DNA from: Pocillopora verrucosa
Lineage: Eukaryota; Cnidaria; Anthozoa; Scleractinia; Pocilloporidae
Assembly: GCF_036669915.1 (NCBI RefSeq)
Contig: NC_089316.1
Span: 3,501,243-3,565,242, forward strand
DNA length: 64,000 nucleotides
Direction: 5' to 3'
Part shown: in pieces, positions 11,837 through 26,179 of the stretch
Numbering within the stretch: the stretch's first letter is position 1
Layout of the letters: every line of letters begins with the position of its first letter
Program-made: the position numbers and the translations under genes
The notes under the pieces: model-generated
Database searches by the model: none
What the model was told of the DNA's origin: nothing
The model's input: the letters and a program-made list of their open reading frames with translations, nothing else

Positions 11837-14800
11837 GGTATTGTTCAGCCTCAGGCCAGACAAGGCTGTCCATCCCTTCATGTTATGCTTGGCCGCTCGC
11901 TTCTCTTACTGTTTGCCTCTCTTTCTCCCTCCTTGTAGAGTTCCATGCAGTAAGCAATGAGAGTATCTTTGCAGTGAAATCCTCAATTAGTGCAAATAAA
12001 TGGGATGGAAGTCATAATTTATCTGGACTTAGTCATAAGTGAAAAATGACAAATTGGGGTATTCTTTATTAAACCCAAATTCTGTCAGATTTCACTTAAC
12101 AATAAATCATTAAGATTTTACCTCAATGCGATTCTAAAAGAACTTGAGTTATGGTGCATGTCACAGATTTCTTTTCGAGCGAAATGTATCCCACGTGAAA
12201 CACGCGGGTAATGCGGTAATTTCACGCGTGGGAAGATCCAGAGCCGAGAGGCCGTTGATAGACGCGATAACAATTCTTCTCATTAACCAGCATGTTATTT
12301 CGATTTTACAGCTTTTATAGTGACAAATGATCCATGTTATACCGTGACATGTTTCAGTTTGCGGTGCCACAATGTCTTGAGACAAGATGTGATGCGCCCG
12401 GACCTTGACATTTTATATCGCGCAGGGCACACGCATTCATCAGTGACAAGTCGATATCAACAAGGAGAGAAATCTGCTTACGTTTGCCGCTATCGAACAG
12501 ATCCACTTGATAGCGATTTCCTTGTTAACTTGTGTCTGTCAAGCTGTCGCCAGCCGGTCTAGAGATTTCCTTATCAGGTGCTTTTCCACTTGCACCTTGT
12601 CGCCAAAGAACAACGACATAAGACCCAAAAAATTCAATCGGCTATGCCATACACGAAACCAGTTCATGCGCGTTAGCGATTTCCACCGATTGTGGATTTT
12701 CAAGGTTACCAGCCTGCGTTTCGAAAGTATGATCTTTGAGTCATAAGTTCCGTTGCCGTGTAAGTTTTTGATCAGTTTCTCTCTGAAGTATTTTTTTTGC
12801 TTCAGTTTCGAGTGCTACGTGTCGCTGCAAAAATTGTAAATTCGTTTAAAAAATTGAGGCCCACTGTCAAACTGAGAAGCAACGGAGGCAAACCTTAAAA
12901 TGTATCTTGGGATTCTTGATATTTTTGCTGGATCAGATGTGTTCCGCTATTGTCAGGCTAAAAACGACATACAAAAAAACTTTCAAAAATTTCCTTTGTC
13001 AATTATGGCATGTTATCATTTTTATTTCTCCTTTATATTTTCAAAGTGTTTTCTTTCTCGAAATTTTAAGCTTTCAAAAGAGTAAATTGATTAGTGATTT
13101 TTGCTACCATTTCGAGCAAAGTTGGTCCGAAGCATATTACAAAGTTTATTGTTTGACAAGTTAATACCACATCATTTGGCCGATACAACAGCACTAGAAC
13201 TGGAGAGGGGAAATTAATAGTTGGCTTTTGACATTTCCCTTTCTTCGTGAATGTAAACTTCCCAACTATTGACTCATCCAGATCGAAAGAAAACTCATTA
13301 CACTAGCAGTTAAAAATAGACATGTGATAAGCGATATTTATGTAATTTATTAAATTCACGGAAGAGTTTTTGTGTCGCAAAATCAAGAAATATTGGTATA
13401 GGATATTTTTCAACGAGAAATAAGTCGAAGAGGCTTATTTTATATTATTTTTCTAGACCAGTGGTCGGTTTTTTTTCTTTTTTTTTCATCCTGACACATA
13501 GGAAATGATAAGAAAATGAATAAAAGAGCGACTTCGTGTGTATGAAAATTAGCGAGGCGTTCGTGTGGATTTCCTCGATTTTAGGTGAAAGTAGGAAGGA
13601 AAACTTAACACAATGCAGTGAAAACTTGATAGAACGGAACGGCAGGTAAGTGTGAAAAAGGCGAAGGGGAAACAAAAGAAATTAAACAAAAGAATGGTAC
13701 ACGATTGTACCAAAATAACTCAAAAACAGGTGATCGAAACTGAAAATAGAAAAACGGGAATTAGGACAACAGGCGAGTAAAAGTAGGTTTGAATGAGACT
13801 CAAGTGTAAAGAAATTGAGGAGGAAGCTCCCGGCATCTGGCGTCCTTTGAAATTAATAACACGCGCTTTACTATTTGCACATTAACAGTCGGCTCTCTGT
13901 TGCCTCAACAAGTTGAAGTCGAAATTAGCATCCAGAGCAAATACTATAGCAGCTGAGTTCCTCTTTAAAATAAATTTGCTTTTTATGCAATGTATCAGGA
14001 AAAATGGGTCTTGTCACATCGCTCAGTCAGTGTCAGTTCAAGCAACTCCCAATTTTCTTGCCCTTGGCAACGCCATTTTAGTCTGCGCGATAGTAAGATC
14101 ACGAACTGTCAGGCGCTATCACACAGCGAAGGGAAAAGCTATTTATTAGAGTGAATTAACGAAATCAGCGAGCGGATCAGAGCTTCGGCCACAATTAATG
14201 CTTGCCCTAGTTTCATTACTCTTCATTTGAAAGCTGTCGAGATCGAATCAACTTTTCTGAAGCCCAATAATCTCCAGTGAATCTTGTCTGCGGTGAAAGG
14301 TTCACCCACGATCAAACACCTCCGACAGCCAAGGACTTTACCGACATCCATCAAACTGACGCCTTCAGCCCGATAATACCAATAACAATCACTCTCGCAG
14401 AATTTCGCTATTAAGAAAGGATGACAGCTTTACAACTCAGCTGTCGAAGAGTCGATCTAAATTGGCTCTATAAAGTATGTACAAAATTCGAGCAATTTCC
14501 ATGATCATACTGATCGACGCGATTTAACAGCCACCGCATTTTCATACGAATAAAGAACCCATTACAAAACGATGTGGCAAATCGACTAAAACTTGATCCA
14601 TATCAAGAAACCACTTTTAGATAAAGATCTGTCCTTTCTATCGTGTTCATAAAATTGATAACGCCTCGCTGAGGCATTTGTCAGACGACGGTACATTTAT
14701 ATTTCCCCCAAAGCAATTTTCATTTCTCATTCGAAACGCGGTATCGCGATAACCTGCCAAATTCTGCACGATCTTCTTAGACTTGTTTGACAAGTTGGAC

Positions 14801-15546
14801 AAGCGGTCTTGTTTTAAGTAAAGGTGATTTACAGTCGCTAATGTTATCTCATTAAGATAGATCAACTTGAAAATATTCATTTAATTTTTAGTTAGGATTC
14901 GAAATTGTGACAGTTCATTTCCTAAGAAGCGACAAAGCAAGATTGGTTTTCGCAGTAGGCGAGCACAATATGGACATTTTGATTGACAGCTTGTAATCGA
15001 TATTGTGCCAAACGTGTGCTAAGATACGAGAGAATAAATAAATAAAGGTAATAGCCGTTTTCGCCCTCAAACCGAAAATTGAACTCCCTTGTGAAAACTA
15101 TTTGGACATGTGGCAAAACTCATGAAATCGTCTTTTAAGTCACCGCTTCCTTTTGACCTGTCAAAACTGTCATTTCAGATGTGATCAGTTGCTAATGACA
15201 GAAACTTATCCCTGTCAATCAAACATTGAAAAGACTTGTTCGGGAATAAAAAAGAAAAGTTCAAACTCTCTGTCTCCAGCAAAATGCCCTGCAGCGCAAA
15301 GAAAAAACCGCTATCTAGAAATTACCACGTTTATCATGATAGTTTTATCTTTGATGCTCTTAAGTAAGATCTCTCGCGGTCGTTTCAATTATGAAGATAA
15401 AGTCACAGGCATTTTGCCTCTATATTTCTCTCAAGAGCGAGAAAACTGTACAAGCGGCGAGCGAAAAAGATTCTGAAAAAGATAAACGCAATTCTTATTT
15501 TCTCAAGCAAAACAAACGAGACAGCTTTTAACCTAAAATAACATGT

Positions 15547-15552
15547 TTTATT
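15547..15552 (-). terminator. Candidate polyadenylation signal of the NET-family gene
   Basis: AATAAA on the minus strand, about 385 bases after the stop codon at 15935-15933. It is the clearest signal of its kind on that side of the gene; use is inferred. Confidence 0.45.
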
Positions 15553-15932
15553 CATTGAGTACACGCATTTCCCTTTATCTTACAAACTTTACACTTGCGC
15601 GCCGAATGGTTGTCGCCGAAACCATTGAGCTTTTTATTCTAAGTGCTAGAATTATTCTCCCATTAAACCAACAATAATATCCGCGAAAGAATACGGGAAA
15701 ATATATCCTTATTAACACCCAAACCATCCATATTTCCTCATATACAACAGTTAGCATCTCGAGTGCTCTGTTTCGCCTTTGTTTAAAAATCACTAGAATC
15801 ACCAGAACAGTTTCCGCTAACTCCAAATTCATACAAGCACTCGTCATTGACTTCACACAAATAAAGAACGTACTTTTTTTACAAGTTTCAAATGCATAAT
15901 TTCCAAACTAGCCAGCTATTTTTCTTCATCGT

Positions 15933-17473
15933 TCATTTGAAAAGTCTGTGCGCTTCGTAAGCATGTAGTGGATACGGTGAATAGCAACTTGTGGGGGCCG
16001 GTGGAAATACCGGTGGCTTATAATAATAGGGTCGATATCTCGCGGAATGTAGGTTCGACTGTAATGGACTTGTTCTTAACTTGCATGGACATCCGTGAAT
16101 GTTACAATTCGTTTGTGCATATGGTGAACTTCCTTGCGTACTAGCCTGAGTGTGGGTTCGCAGATGTTGAAATAAATCTTCCGAGGTTGTGAACGATTTT
16201 CCACAGTGTTTGCTCCCCGCCACCCAGTTACAGACGTACGGGGAGGCCTCGTCCGTTGTACCAGGTTTGTACAGGGCCATGCTATGTGGGTATCCAAAAC
16301 ATGAAAAAGACGATTGTAGGTTTTGCTCTGTTTTGACATTGTCGCACTGCGTACAGTGGGGTCCACACTGTGGCATAGAACTTGGAAATGCATACGGCGA
16401 AAACTGCGGTTTACAGTTCGTACAATTCACATCACGGCACACAGTTCTTTGAAGATAGTCCATGTAAGGTGTGCTTCCCGGGCTATGTAGTTGGAACTGG
16501 TGTCGTCCAGCACCGATGCTGCTCAGCGCTGGGGATGCGTCCCCAGGGTGCGGAGAGCAATAGCCACAGCCACATTGAGGAAAACTAGTCGGGAAATTGA
16601 GCGGCATAGACGATGCCAAACCATGGGTTTTAAGACTAGGAGAGACTGGATCTTGCCCTGTTGGCATGGGATAAGGTTGTATAGTTCCGGTCTTGAACGG
16701 CAAAATTGATGCTGGATGGACACAACCAGCACCGTAGTCTTTGTGCAATGAATGAACGCCAAAGGCCTGTTGGCTTGGATCAAGAAACATACCACAAACC
16801 CTATTTTGAGACGCGGAGTGGTTTCCACATTGGCTGTCATCGCTCGACGGGTACTGAAGCGATGTACTTTTCACTCGTTCCTCTTTGCCGCTCGTAACAG
16901 GCGAAAGAGAGGTATTATTTTCCTTACTCGGAGCTCGAAAACCTGCCTTTTCGTTGTTCATGTCGTCGACTTTTTCGCCGGCGGTGTGTTTGTACGGTTT
17001 GAAGGAAGATCTGGTTTCGTCGTCGCTTATCTTTCGGTCTCGAGATGCGTTATCTTCTGCTGTTTCCTTTGATGGCTCGGTTTTGCCAATGCTGCTACAA
17101 GTCGCCGCTAGCAGGGCCAAAGGAGATTTCTTTTGGTCTTCATCCTGACAGTCAATAAAAAAATGAAATAACACCGCTTGAGTTAAAAAGGTAAGTCGTA
17201 AAAATTAATCATAAATTTACCAAGGGTTGGCTGGGCATAACTCGATATCTATTAAACCTCGGTGAGATATTTTAAAATATCGAGCTAGGTACCTTGAATG
17301 GAAGTGGTTGGATATACTCTTGATTACACTTTGAGACACTTTGCGTCAACATTTGTAAAGCCTCCAGTGGAACTCGATTGCTTAGAAACGAGATATCTCT
17401 GCCGAAGACTCTGTTGCTTTTAGAGCGAGTGTTCGTGTCGGCATATCTGGTCTGTGTGTGTGCGGTAGACCTT
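15933..17473 (-). CDS. NET-family zinc-finger corepressor (Noc/Elbow/ZNF703/ZNF503 type), first coding exon not located
   Basis: NET proteins are nuclear repressors that recruit Groucho during development. Two exons are supported: 17473-17293 and 17144-15933, joined in phase 0 (together 464 codons without the missing start). The first encodes SNRVPLEALQML and EYIQPLPFK, matching the ...NRLPIRVLKML...EYLQPL block of ZNF703. The second opens DEDQKKSPLALLAATCSSIGK-like text (Sp/buttonhead-type motif), then FKPY (Groucho-binding motif) and KAGFRAPS. It continues with a Cys-rich segment (CRDVNCTNC), one atypical C2H2 finger with spacing C-X8-C-X12-H-X3-H at about 16150-16238, and the family C-terminus CYSPYPLHAY. 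There is no ATG in frame in the first exon before a stop, and it has a good acceptor (ATTTCAG) at 17474-17480, so an upstream start exon in phase 2 must exist. Which NET paralogue it equals cannot be decided here. Confidence 0.92.
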
Positions 17474-17592
17474 CTGAAATATTAAATACTACACAATGAA
17501 AGGTGTAGATACAGAAGAAACGAGCCGACTACAGACAAAGCCAGTGCGCTCTTCTGTCGTAAATGAATTGGTTAGATTAGAGAACATTTGCC

Positions 17593-17725
17593 GCCATCCA
17601 ATCAAAACGCGTCTTTAGCGATATTTCACTCCTTCATTGGATAATCAAACTGACAAAGTTGTCATCCTTGGACATCAAAGTAATTGGCTATATAAGATAT
17701 GATTGATGATTTGCCGTTTGGCCAA
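17593..17725. promoter_or_regulatory. Candidate promoter block with CCAAT boxes and a TATA-like word
   Basis: In 130 bases there are CCAAT cores on the plus strand at about 17598 and 17721 and on the minus strand (ATTGG) at about 17636 and 17681, with gctatataagatat at about 17685. It lies just upstream of the NET gene exons. The TATA word is on the plus strand, so the direction of any promoter is unclear. Confidence 0.3.
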
Positions 17726-20700
17726 TCAGAGCACAGGAGTTAATTAAGTAGTGGATCGCATAGTGTGTCAACGCGCTGCTCTGAAGCAATCTACCTGTCA
17801 ATCTTCGTCAATTATTTTTGTCACGTATTGTTTGGAGATATGTGTTGAAGTGAGTTGTGTAAAACTTGTCAATTTCCAGCTTGGTGTTCGTTGTGTGTTC
17901 AAAATCACGCTTTTGTGTCATTGTTCTTTTAGAAGAGGCTCAGATAATAGAGGTTTCGGTGGGAGCTCGAGCACAACTGGTAGTTTTGGCGTCGCATTGA
18001 CGTTCGTACGCTGTAGGGACAAGGACCTTCCTAGCCATGTTTACTGTTCGGCACTGTTTGATCCCGATGACACATCTTAGTGTTATCTTATCGAGCCATC
18101 AATCACGGCTACAGGCGTTCGGAGATTATGAATAAGATTAGATAATGTGTTGACATGTCTAATAGCTTTGACGGCTCTGTCAAGTAACACCTAATGCCTG
18201 ACTGAACATTTAGAAAAACTATTAGTCTTCGCCAAAGGACCGCCACGACTTGTAATAACACATCCTTCAAAAATTGTTATTAAACCAACAAAGGCTTCCC
18301 GGCCACCGGGAAACTCATTTCAAGATCTAACCTTGGCAATATTGCTTTCTAAAACAACGCAAAACACAGTCTTCCTAACGCCTGTATTTGCATAATTAAT
18401 TCCACGACTAATAAAAGCAATTACTGGAAGCGATAACAGATCTTAAGGAGCTTAAAATAACGAAAATGAAAATTCTCTGTGCTTTTGTGACCGATCGAGG
18501 GCTCAGCCGATAACTGCATTAATTTTCATTCTTTATGAGAATTGTGTGGCATTTTGTACTGTTTACCTAGCTTTCCTTCATTTGACCGAATGAGGGACGT
18601 CAAGATGGCATCGGGAACAGATCTTCGACAGCTGGGAGCGTTTTCACAATACCCCTCATAAACAGCGAGTAGGAGTGTTTGCATGGACCCCAAATAAAAG
18701 CAGATGATTTTATGAGATAAAAAAATTAAAAATGCGTTCGGGAAGTTATTAAATGATGGGCTGTCTCGAGAAAAGATTCTTGGCGAGGAGAGGAACAAGG
18801 GTCGAAGGAGAACTTTGTCGCTTACAAAATAAGCCGTTGATCAAACAAAACTTTTATTTGAAAGAGAAAAAAAACACAACATTCTTCCTTCATCCGCTCT
18901 GTGGTTTTTTCATCAAATCATTCCATTAAAAAGCTACCAAATCCCCGCGACAAAAGAATTTTGCGGGTAGCTTTGACATAACATATATTATGTGGGACAA
19001 TATATTGAAGTGGTGAAAAGCTTTTACAATGCAAACAAAAGCACTGGATAATTTGTTTTTCACAGTCAGAACTCATTCCGTTTTTGACAGGTAATCTATA
19101 GTTATCGAAAACAAACAATTGCCGCCGCCATAACTGTCAAAGGTCCGTCCGCACGTCATGGCATTCATTAGGACTAAAAAACACAACCCCCTTTCGGCAA
19201 AAGATCACGCGTCCATCTTATTGAGTTTAATACGCCATCAAACAAACTCATCAAAAGCACTCGTAATAACTCGTCAAAGTTCATGAACACGGCTTTGCCC
19301 ATAAATTGAACCCGGAGCTGATCGAAAACCACCCTACCCAACAAAGTAATTAATTCTTGTACGACGTGTCTTGTAAAGCTTCTTCTACTTAAATAGCTCA
19401 TTAGCGCCTGGAGCTGTCAGGCGTTAAGATGTTTGGCGCTCTTCAATGTGACTGATCGTACCAAAACAAGATAAAAGAGTGCCGCGCTCAAGAACCTGTC
19501 ATTTTAGGCGGAAATGTCAGCCGATTCTCAAGTGCCCCGTAGAACTTGTCTGCATATCAACAAACTAAACAAAATGCTCTTGGGTGTTTGGCGACAGGAA
19601 GAATAAAAACTAATCGCAAGAGCCTTCCTTGTACTCAACTAACACAAGGGCTATAACACGGCCAATATCGAATACTTGAAGGGAAAATCTCGCGATTTTG
19701 CAATGTAATTTCTCAACATTACCTTATTATTTTCCTTCCCCTTCCAGCTGCTCGTCATCAGCACGCAAGAAAAAGGTGCCACGCCCACTGTTTGTCAGAC
19801 TTACGTAAAGGTAATTTCTGCGATAGGCGCATGCAGATTGTCGATATTTGCATGTGTCGTCCATGGAGATCAAAAAAGATAGTACAAGAGATCTATAAAT
19901 GATATTCTCATGGGTGCTTGTATCTACTTCTATTCAAATTCCTTCTGCCATATTTTGGTATAGCATTAATTAAAGGTTTCAAAACAGTTTTTTAATACTA
20001 GCCTCGAAGTTGTATCTAGCTACCCACAGTTTTCGGTCATGAGATATGATAAAATAAAAAAAAAAGGAGAGATAAGAATACTCAACAGTCGCTTACACGT
20101 TTTCAAATATCTCACACAAGGGAAGACGAAATGAAAACGAGATAATTTTGTGCGGCACCTCATTATTTTTCTCGTTCGTGCGGAGGGAAAATTAATCCAA
20201 TTCGTAAACGAATGATACAAGCTCTGTGAGCAATTAGAATTTTACTGCGTTCAATTCAAATAAACTTTGTTTTTCCAGTCACCAATTTATTCAGTTTTAT
20301 TCAGTGAATTTTAATTTTCACCTGAGGTTATAACTGGTTTTTTTGTTTTCTCAAAGCAAAAATTAAAACTTATTTCGCGCGTCCTCCCGCGCCGCTCTCG
20401 CTCAATCGGCACGTTCCGCAGGCGTGGAAGATATACATATTTTCTTTTCTGTTTTTACTTTTTGGGAGGGCTTGATGTTTTAACATAGTTCCGGTGTTAT
20501 AAAAAAAGCTTCTAAGATGGTTGTCCAATGCTACAAGCTGGAAACCCTCAAGCCACTTATCGTAAAAGTGAGAGTTGAATAGAAACGTAAAGCCTGTGTG
20601 CTCTGAAATTTACGCAATTACACTACTTCCCGTGTTCTCTAACAAAATCGTATCCAATTGACAATCGGAAGCAGCTGTAATACTGCATCGAGGGTGACTA

Positions 20701-23700
20701 GTGAGAGTCCCAGTGTGCCAATATTTCACTCATGCATTGCGTGGGCTTTCTTATAGTAGTGGGCGGGTTGCTGCTTTGAAAACTGATCGAAACCGACTGA
20801 GTATTAATAACTTACTTGACAAGATGTTTGTATAAGTTATTGTGTTCGGCTGATGGATGGGTGGGATCGGGTTATAGACAGGTCACAAAATACACCGCCC
20901 AGATATGCACCCGAAGACGAAAACCATGGATTATACTGCAGGCATACTAATCTTCAAACGTTAATACTTCCCTTGTAGTTGTTTTCACTAAATATGCCAT
21001 CTCGTGTTGATTTTTATCTTGTCCGGCTCAGACATTCATCATTTTTTGCCGAAATCAATCAACTTCCAATGGATCTTGTCAATTTGTACCGCCAGCAAAT
21101 AGTTCTCGGGGATAATCAATGTAAAAATAGTGCAGTACAATATTACCGTGATTAAAATGCGCCTGTTGGAGGTATTTCAAAATTGAATTTGAGTGTAATA
21201 GACGCATACTAGCCCGAAGTCATTTTCCGAAATGATCTTGTTCTTTGTGTTTAGCATGTTATTTCCTCTCTTTTTATCTGGAGTAACAGTTGCGTTTGTG
21301 TTCAATCGGTCATTTATAGGGATGCAAATTAATCATGAACTGATACATTGATCCGAAGTGATGACTGATGTTGAGAAACCAAAAACAAAACCCAAATGAA
21401 AACTTTGTATTAACGGTTGTAATTCTGTAATTTTTTCCAAGCGTCAAGCAATGGAGACCCACAGAGGCCAAAATTATGGAATCGAAACTGTATTAGAGCG
21501 AAGCTTTTCGCGTGTAATGTGAGACTTTATTGTATATTGCAAAACACTAAAAGCACAGAGTGGCATAATTAAGATACTCAGTTAAAGCTTCCCAGATCCG
21601 CTCTCTACAATATCGAACATGATGTATGGTTCTTTCAAAGACCCGCTAAAAGGAGCCCGTAATAAACGGAAAACCGATCAGAGTGCAAACCTGATCGCTC
21701 TACTTGACATATGTCACTTAAAATGATGAGTTGGTGTTGACAGCTTATATCAGCGGGAGCGCAAATGGTTTTCCGCTGAAGCGGATTGGAAGTGCCTTGA
21801 ACGCCCATAACATTACGTGAAGAAAACCATACTCAACGACTACGAATTTGAGATAATGGCGTGCGCTATGGTGTAAATCTTTTTTCCTTAATTCTGACTG
21901 CTGGCTAAATTAATGACAAGTTAAAGTAAGCTGGGGCAGATGAACTTTACAGTGGATTATTGTAGATGACTAGAATCGTCTCTGCGTTGTTTGGTTTTGC
22001 AAAAAAGCACAGCAGGCGCCCGTGTGGGAGGAAAAAACTGCAACGCGAATTATTAAAAGTTGGAGTATCCTAGTTTTTCTTTTTGTGACTTCACTTTTCG
22101 TTTTCCTTTCCATCTAATCCGTTTCACGATATCGATTAAAGAGGCTTTTCCAAAGCTTCCTTTGGCATTCCAGTAAAATGAGCGAATCGGGTCTTTGAAA
22201 GAGTTGCTTATGATAATATCCGCCTACAATCCATCGTAGCATGAATGAGTTTCTCGAATGCCTAAGCCGTTGTAGCGGACTAGAGGAAAAAAAACAGGTT
22301 TCCCCCTCAAAAACATGTGTATTCCCTCTCTGCGTTGGCTTTATATTTAATTTCAAATGTTTTCCTTAACACCTGTTTATTTACTTAAGAAGGTTCATTA
22401 GCGAAAACCGACAGATTTGGACTCGTGTTTATCAAGCTTTGTTTGCCTGTTAAGATTATATTCATAGCCTTTTCATTCGGGTTTTCTCTCCTTCTTATTT
22501 TGATGTACAGAATTGTATAATTAATGCTTTGAAAAAGCTGCTTTAGCTCTCTAACAACCGCTAAGGCTAAACATAAACTGCAAAGTTATCAAGAAAACAT
22601 ACGTAAACAAACTTGGTAATTTTTTCAATATTTCTGATTTGGAGATGAACATACTCACCAACTTCTTCAATTCAGATGATTTTTCTGCTGATACAAAGCA
22701 TTTACTCTTCAATATCTCCATGGACGTGCTAGCGTAGATCAAAATTTGCAAATTTCAACCATGCCAGAACAGCAGTGAACAACGACGAACCTCTTATTTA
22801 AGGTCGTTCAGAGCCTTTATTTCCTGAATAAAATCCCAACTGCTACACAGGGTGCAACACTTGGATTCACAGTGTTAATTTGGATACCTACCGACGATTC
22901 GTAATTTGAAATAACATAGCAATTGAAATCTGTTTCGTCGCGGCTTTGAATTCGTTTAAACTGCAAACTGCGAGGCTTATTAGGAAAACATGAGGCAGGT
23001 GAAACAAATTCGAAAATGCCTAAAAATTTCTAGATCTTCTTCTTTACAAAACACATTTGTGCTATAATTAGAAAAGAAAAAAGTCCGAATACCAGATGTG
23101 AATTTTCTTCTCTTCTGATATCAGTGACGACCTTGACGAAAACTGGCAGCTGCAAACGCTTAACACATTCAAAGATGTTGCTGAAATGCTATACCTCGGT
23201 TGTCCTTAAATAAACCCCATTCCCCAACAACGATGGTTTCTAGTAGGTGTATGGAAGTATTGTCACGGAATGTTTTGTTCAGCGTGTCATGAAAATTACA
23301 CTGTGCTATGAAAATGAGACATGGTTCCCGATTTTCCAGAATGTCCCCAAACAGTTTGATAACACCAGACATTTCATATCAGTCCAGGAGGTGTCATCTT
23401 GATGCGATTACCTAATTCTCCCATCAAATAAACGAGGACAAAGTGTACACAGACAGAAGAGAGATTTTATGATCAGAGCATCGTATTACAAAGCGTGTAA
23501 AGGGAGAGGAATAAGTGAACAAATCACTAGGTTTGCATATCAGAGAAATCCCGTTTTCTTCCTTTAATCAGTAACTGGTCATTGCTCTATCGCTGGTCAA
23601 CTCAAAGAAATAAACCTTAATATATAGACTCATGTTTTGTTTTAAGACGCAGTATCGTACTGAAATCGATCAAACATTTAACAATGATACTCTGGAGGAG

Positions 23701-24503
23701 GACAACAAAGAGGAAACACATGTGTTTTTGGACGAATTATGATGATTAAATGGGTTGCACAATGGAAAATTCAAAAAAAAAATTAAGATGCAACATTCTA
23801 TAATTGAGTCACAGATACAAGCAATTTCCATCGCCAGAGACACTACAACCATTTTAATTCACCCACCCCCCATTGTCATGTAAGTAACTTGATGACCTTT
23901 CTCATCAAGCAAAACTCCAATATCAAATCAGGTAATGGACTTACAAATTATTCCTCGTCACGTTTATCCAGAAAATGTAAGTGAGTTTCGAATGACAGCG
24001 AAGAGATAAATTGAAGTGGTTGGCCCTAAACGGAGCCACGCAGTTCCCAGTCTTTCAATACAGTGAAGTTATCAGTTTCCGATTTACACGGTGCCACATC
24101 GGTAAATGAAACAACGAGATATCAATATTTCTGAGTGAATCTTTCCAGAAAACGGATTCGCACGACAGATTTTATGCCAAGCATACCTCTCCATAAGTTA
24201 AATCTACATGTATTAACGAATTCCCAGTGCTGCCAAAAAGTTTGCTTAGATTTGAATCAAACCCTTAAACATTTTTATTATGTCCGCAAAAGATCTTTAT
24301 TTCGGTTCAAGTGCTAAGAGCAGCATGTTCTGTATTGTCAAGCTACGTATTGGTAAATGTCTATGTGTGAATTTCAAATCAACTCTCAGAATCCTGACAT
24401 TTCCCTCTCTGCCGCCAGTCTTAATTCACTTCAACAAGCTCCACCTTAAGCCCCGCCTTTTCCATTTCCTGTGAAACAACTTTCAACTCTGAATCAAACA
24501 ATG

Positions 24504-24998
24504 CACAGTTGAATCTGTGTTAAGCATTACCGTATTAAGCGATCACACCTGGTGTCAGCGGTCGGTTGTCAAAGTTCCGAACTTATTTGGCCCCGAAATC
24601 ACTGTAAATTTTCACCTCCATTAAGCGGTCCCCTCTACCAAGGCGGTCGCGGTCGACCTTGGAGTGAACGGCCTTATTGTAATTTTTTTTCACTACTGTA
24701 TTGAGCAACTGACAGTAAAAATATCCAGATAACAATATAATAATCTCTCAAGGGAAATTAAATCCATGTTTTTCTCCTGAAATCAAAAGTTAGTAGTATT
24801 ATTGAGGGAGTTTTTGTACATATAAGGTCAATTATGGACAGGCGTCTTTTTATATCGTATCCAGGATCAAGGTAATGGGCTCTGTTCGTTTCTCATTTTA
24901 TTCTTTTTCTTTGCAGACCTATATTTAGCGTTAAACCTGTATTAAGCGGTTCGCCGATTGCTCGTGGGTGATTGTCCTAATACAGGTTTAACTGTGGT
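24504..24998. mobile_element. Non-autonomous DNA-transposon-like element with AACCTGTATTAAGCGG ends
   Basis: Inverted ends are visible: left cacagttgaatctgtgttaa, right (reverse complement) ccacagttaaacctgtatta. Subterminal repeats of 'attaagcggtc' occur at about 24622 and 24951. Roughly 490 bases with no transposase-like frame. Confidence 0.6.
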
Positions 24999-26075
24999 TA
25001 TGTATTAATTTGTAATGTTCTAGATACCTAGATTTATTGTAAGATTATTTACACCCTTCAGTCAGAAGGGACTGTTTGACATGTGGACCTGTTGTCTGAG
25101 TGATAAACACTGCTCTTGATTTGAAAATGAAGCTTTTTAATGATGCCACACGCCAATTGTTACGGAGGGCGTACTCACTGAAGATCGCCGGTTATGAATG
25201 TCGAGGGTGATGTCATGATGTCAAATAGGACGACTGATTCGCTAATTTTTATAAATGTATCATGATCGCCATTTGTCGATTGCTGAAAAAAGGAAAGAGA
25301 TATAACGGAACGCGAAGAAGACGCAATTATTCTAAAACTACCTCAGTAATTACTCTAAAGCTCAAAAATAGATAAGTTTGTGTAAGGTTTTACTAAATAT
25401 ATGTTACTCCGAGAATTTTAGGTGGCCTACAAGTAATCAATGTGGAGTGGATTTACACAAAATAGCTCAGTATCATAATGCCAGCTGCATCTTAGGTGAT
25501 TGCGCTTTACAAACTAGATCTATGAGAGGATGAGGTTTGCCTTTTCATTCATCTGCAAATCAAAATTTTGTTCTCATTTCGGCAGAGCGACGCCCAACCG
25601 AGGGCACTTAACGTGAATCATCACATGGAAACCTGAGCTCCGCTGACTACTTGAATAATTGACTTAAATGACTCAGATACCATAACAGAAAAACAACGTG
25701 CAACATTGGACCAGAATAAAAGAGGTAAAACTAAGGGTATTATAGATAGTATGGTTTGGCTATGCCAAATATTGGAGATTTCAATGGTACTCTGTCCAGG
25801 CAATTTTGTGAGTGATTGTAGCTCAGAGTCCATAGAGTTTCAAGGCCTGAATCTAGAAATGTCAGGGTGATGGTCGCTGTGGTTTGAAACATTGCCGATC
25901 AGTTCTAAAGGCCTTATATATTCAAAGAAATGGTCCACAAGGAAACATTAAAGGAGGAGTATCGTTAGTTTGCTTCAATATACTTCCCTGCAATAAATAG
26001 CTCCTTGCATTAATGTGATGAATCGACACCTTGGAACAATATATGAAGTTGTTATGACTAATTTTTTCCTTGTTT

Positions 26076-26077
<2 letters not shown>

Positions 26078-26113
<36 letters not shown>
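26078..26113. repeat. T36 homopolymer run
   Basis: Uninterrupted T run on the plus strand (A on the minus strand) about 60 bases beyond the candidate polyadenylation signal of GH20 gene A. Its exact length is likely to be unreliable. Confidence 0.9.
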
Positions 26114-26114
<1 letters not shown>

Positions 26115-26173
26115 TCTAGAGTTTTCAAAGAGAAAGTCTCGAATTTTCCAGTCATTCTTACCTACATTTAAAT

Positions 26174-26179
26174 TTTATT
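26174..26179 (-). terminator. Candidate polyadenylation signal of GH20 gene A
   Basis: AATAAA on the minus strand, about 135 bases after the stop codon at 26316-26314. Confidence 0.5.

Larger units (their letters stand above)
8506..15932. other. Intergenic region between WAPL and the NET-family gene
   Basis: I see no protein-coding exon that I can support here; the open frames are 60-107 codons and look like chance. Supported content: a probable WAPL promoter near 8520-8700, half of a fold-back element at 10710-10807, a non-LTR retrotransposon 3' end at 11040-11303, two fold-back elements at 11371-11836, and the probable 3' UTR of the NET gene at 15547-15932. The remainder may hold regulatory DNA of the NET gene, but nothing in the sequence proves it. 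Confidence 0.6.

Noticed and set aside
15153..15476. Plus-strand open frame of 107 codons with a hydrophobic stretch
   Set aside because: No family recognised, no splice or promoter context, and it lies just past the 3' end of the NET gene; likely chance.
18526..18798. Minus-strand open frame of 90 codons with a GTAAAC donor-like end (…LTSLIRSNEGKL)
   Set aside because: Considered as the missing first exon of the NET gene, but it ends in phase 1 while the acceptor at 17473 needs phase 2, and no homology is seen.
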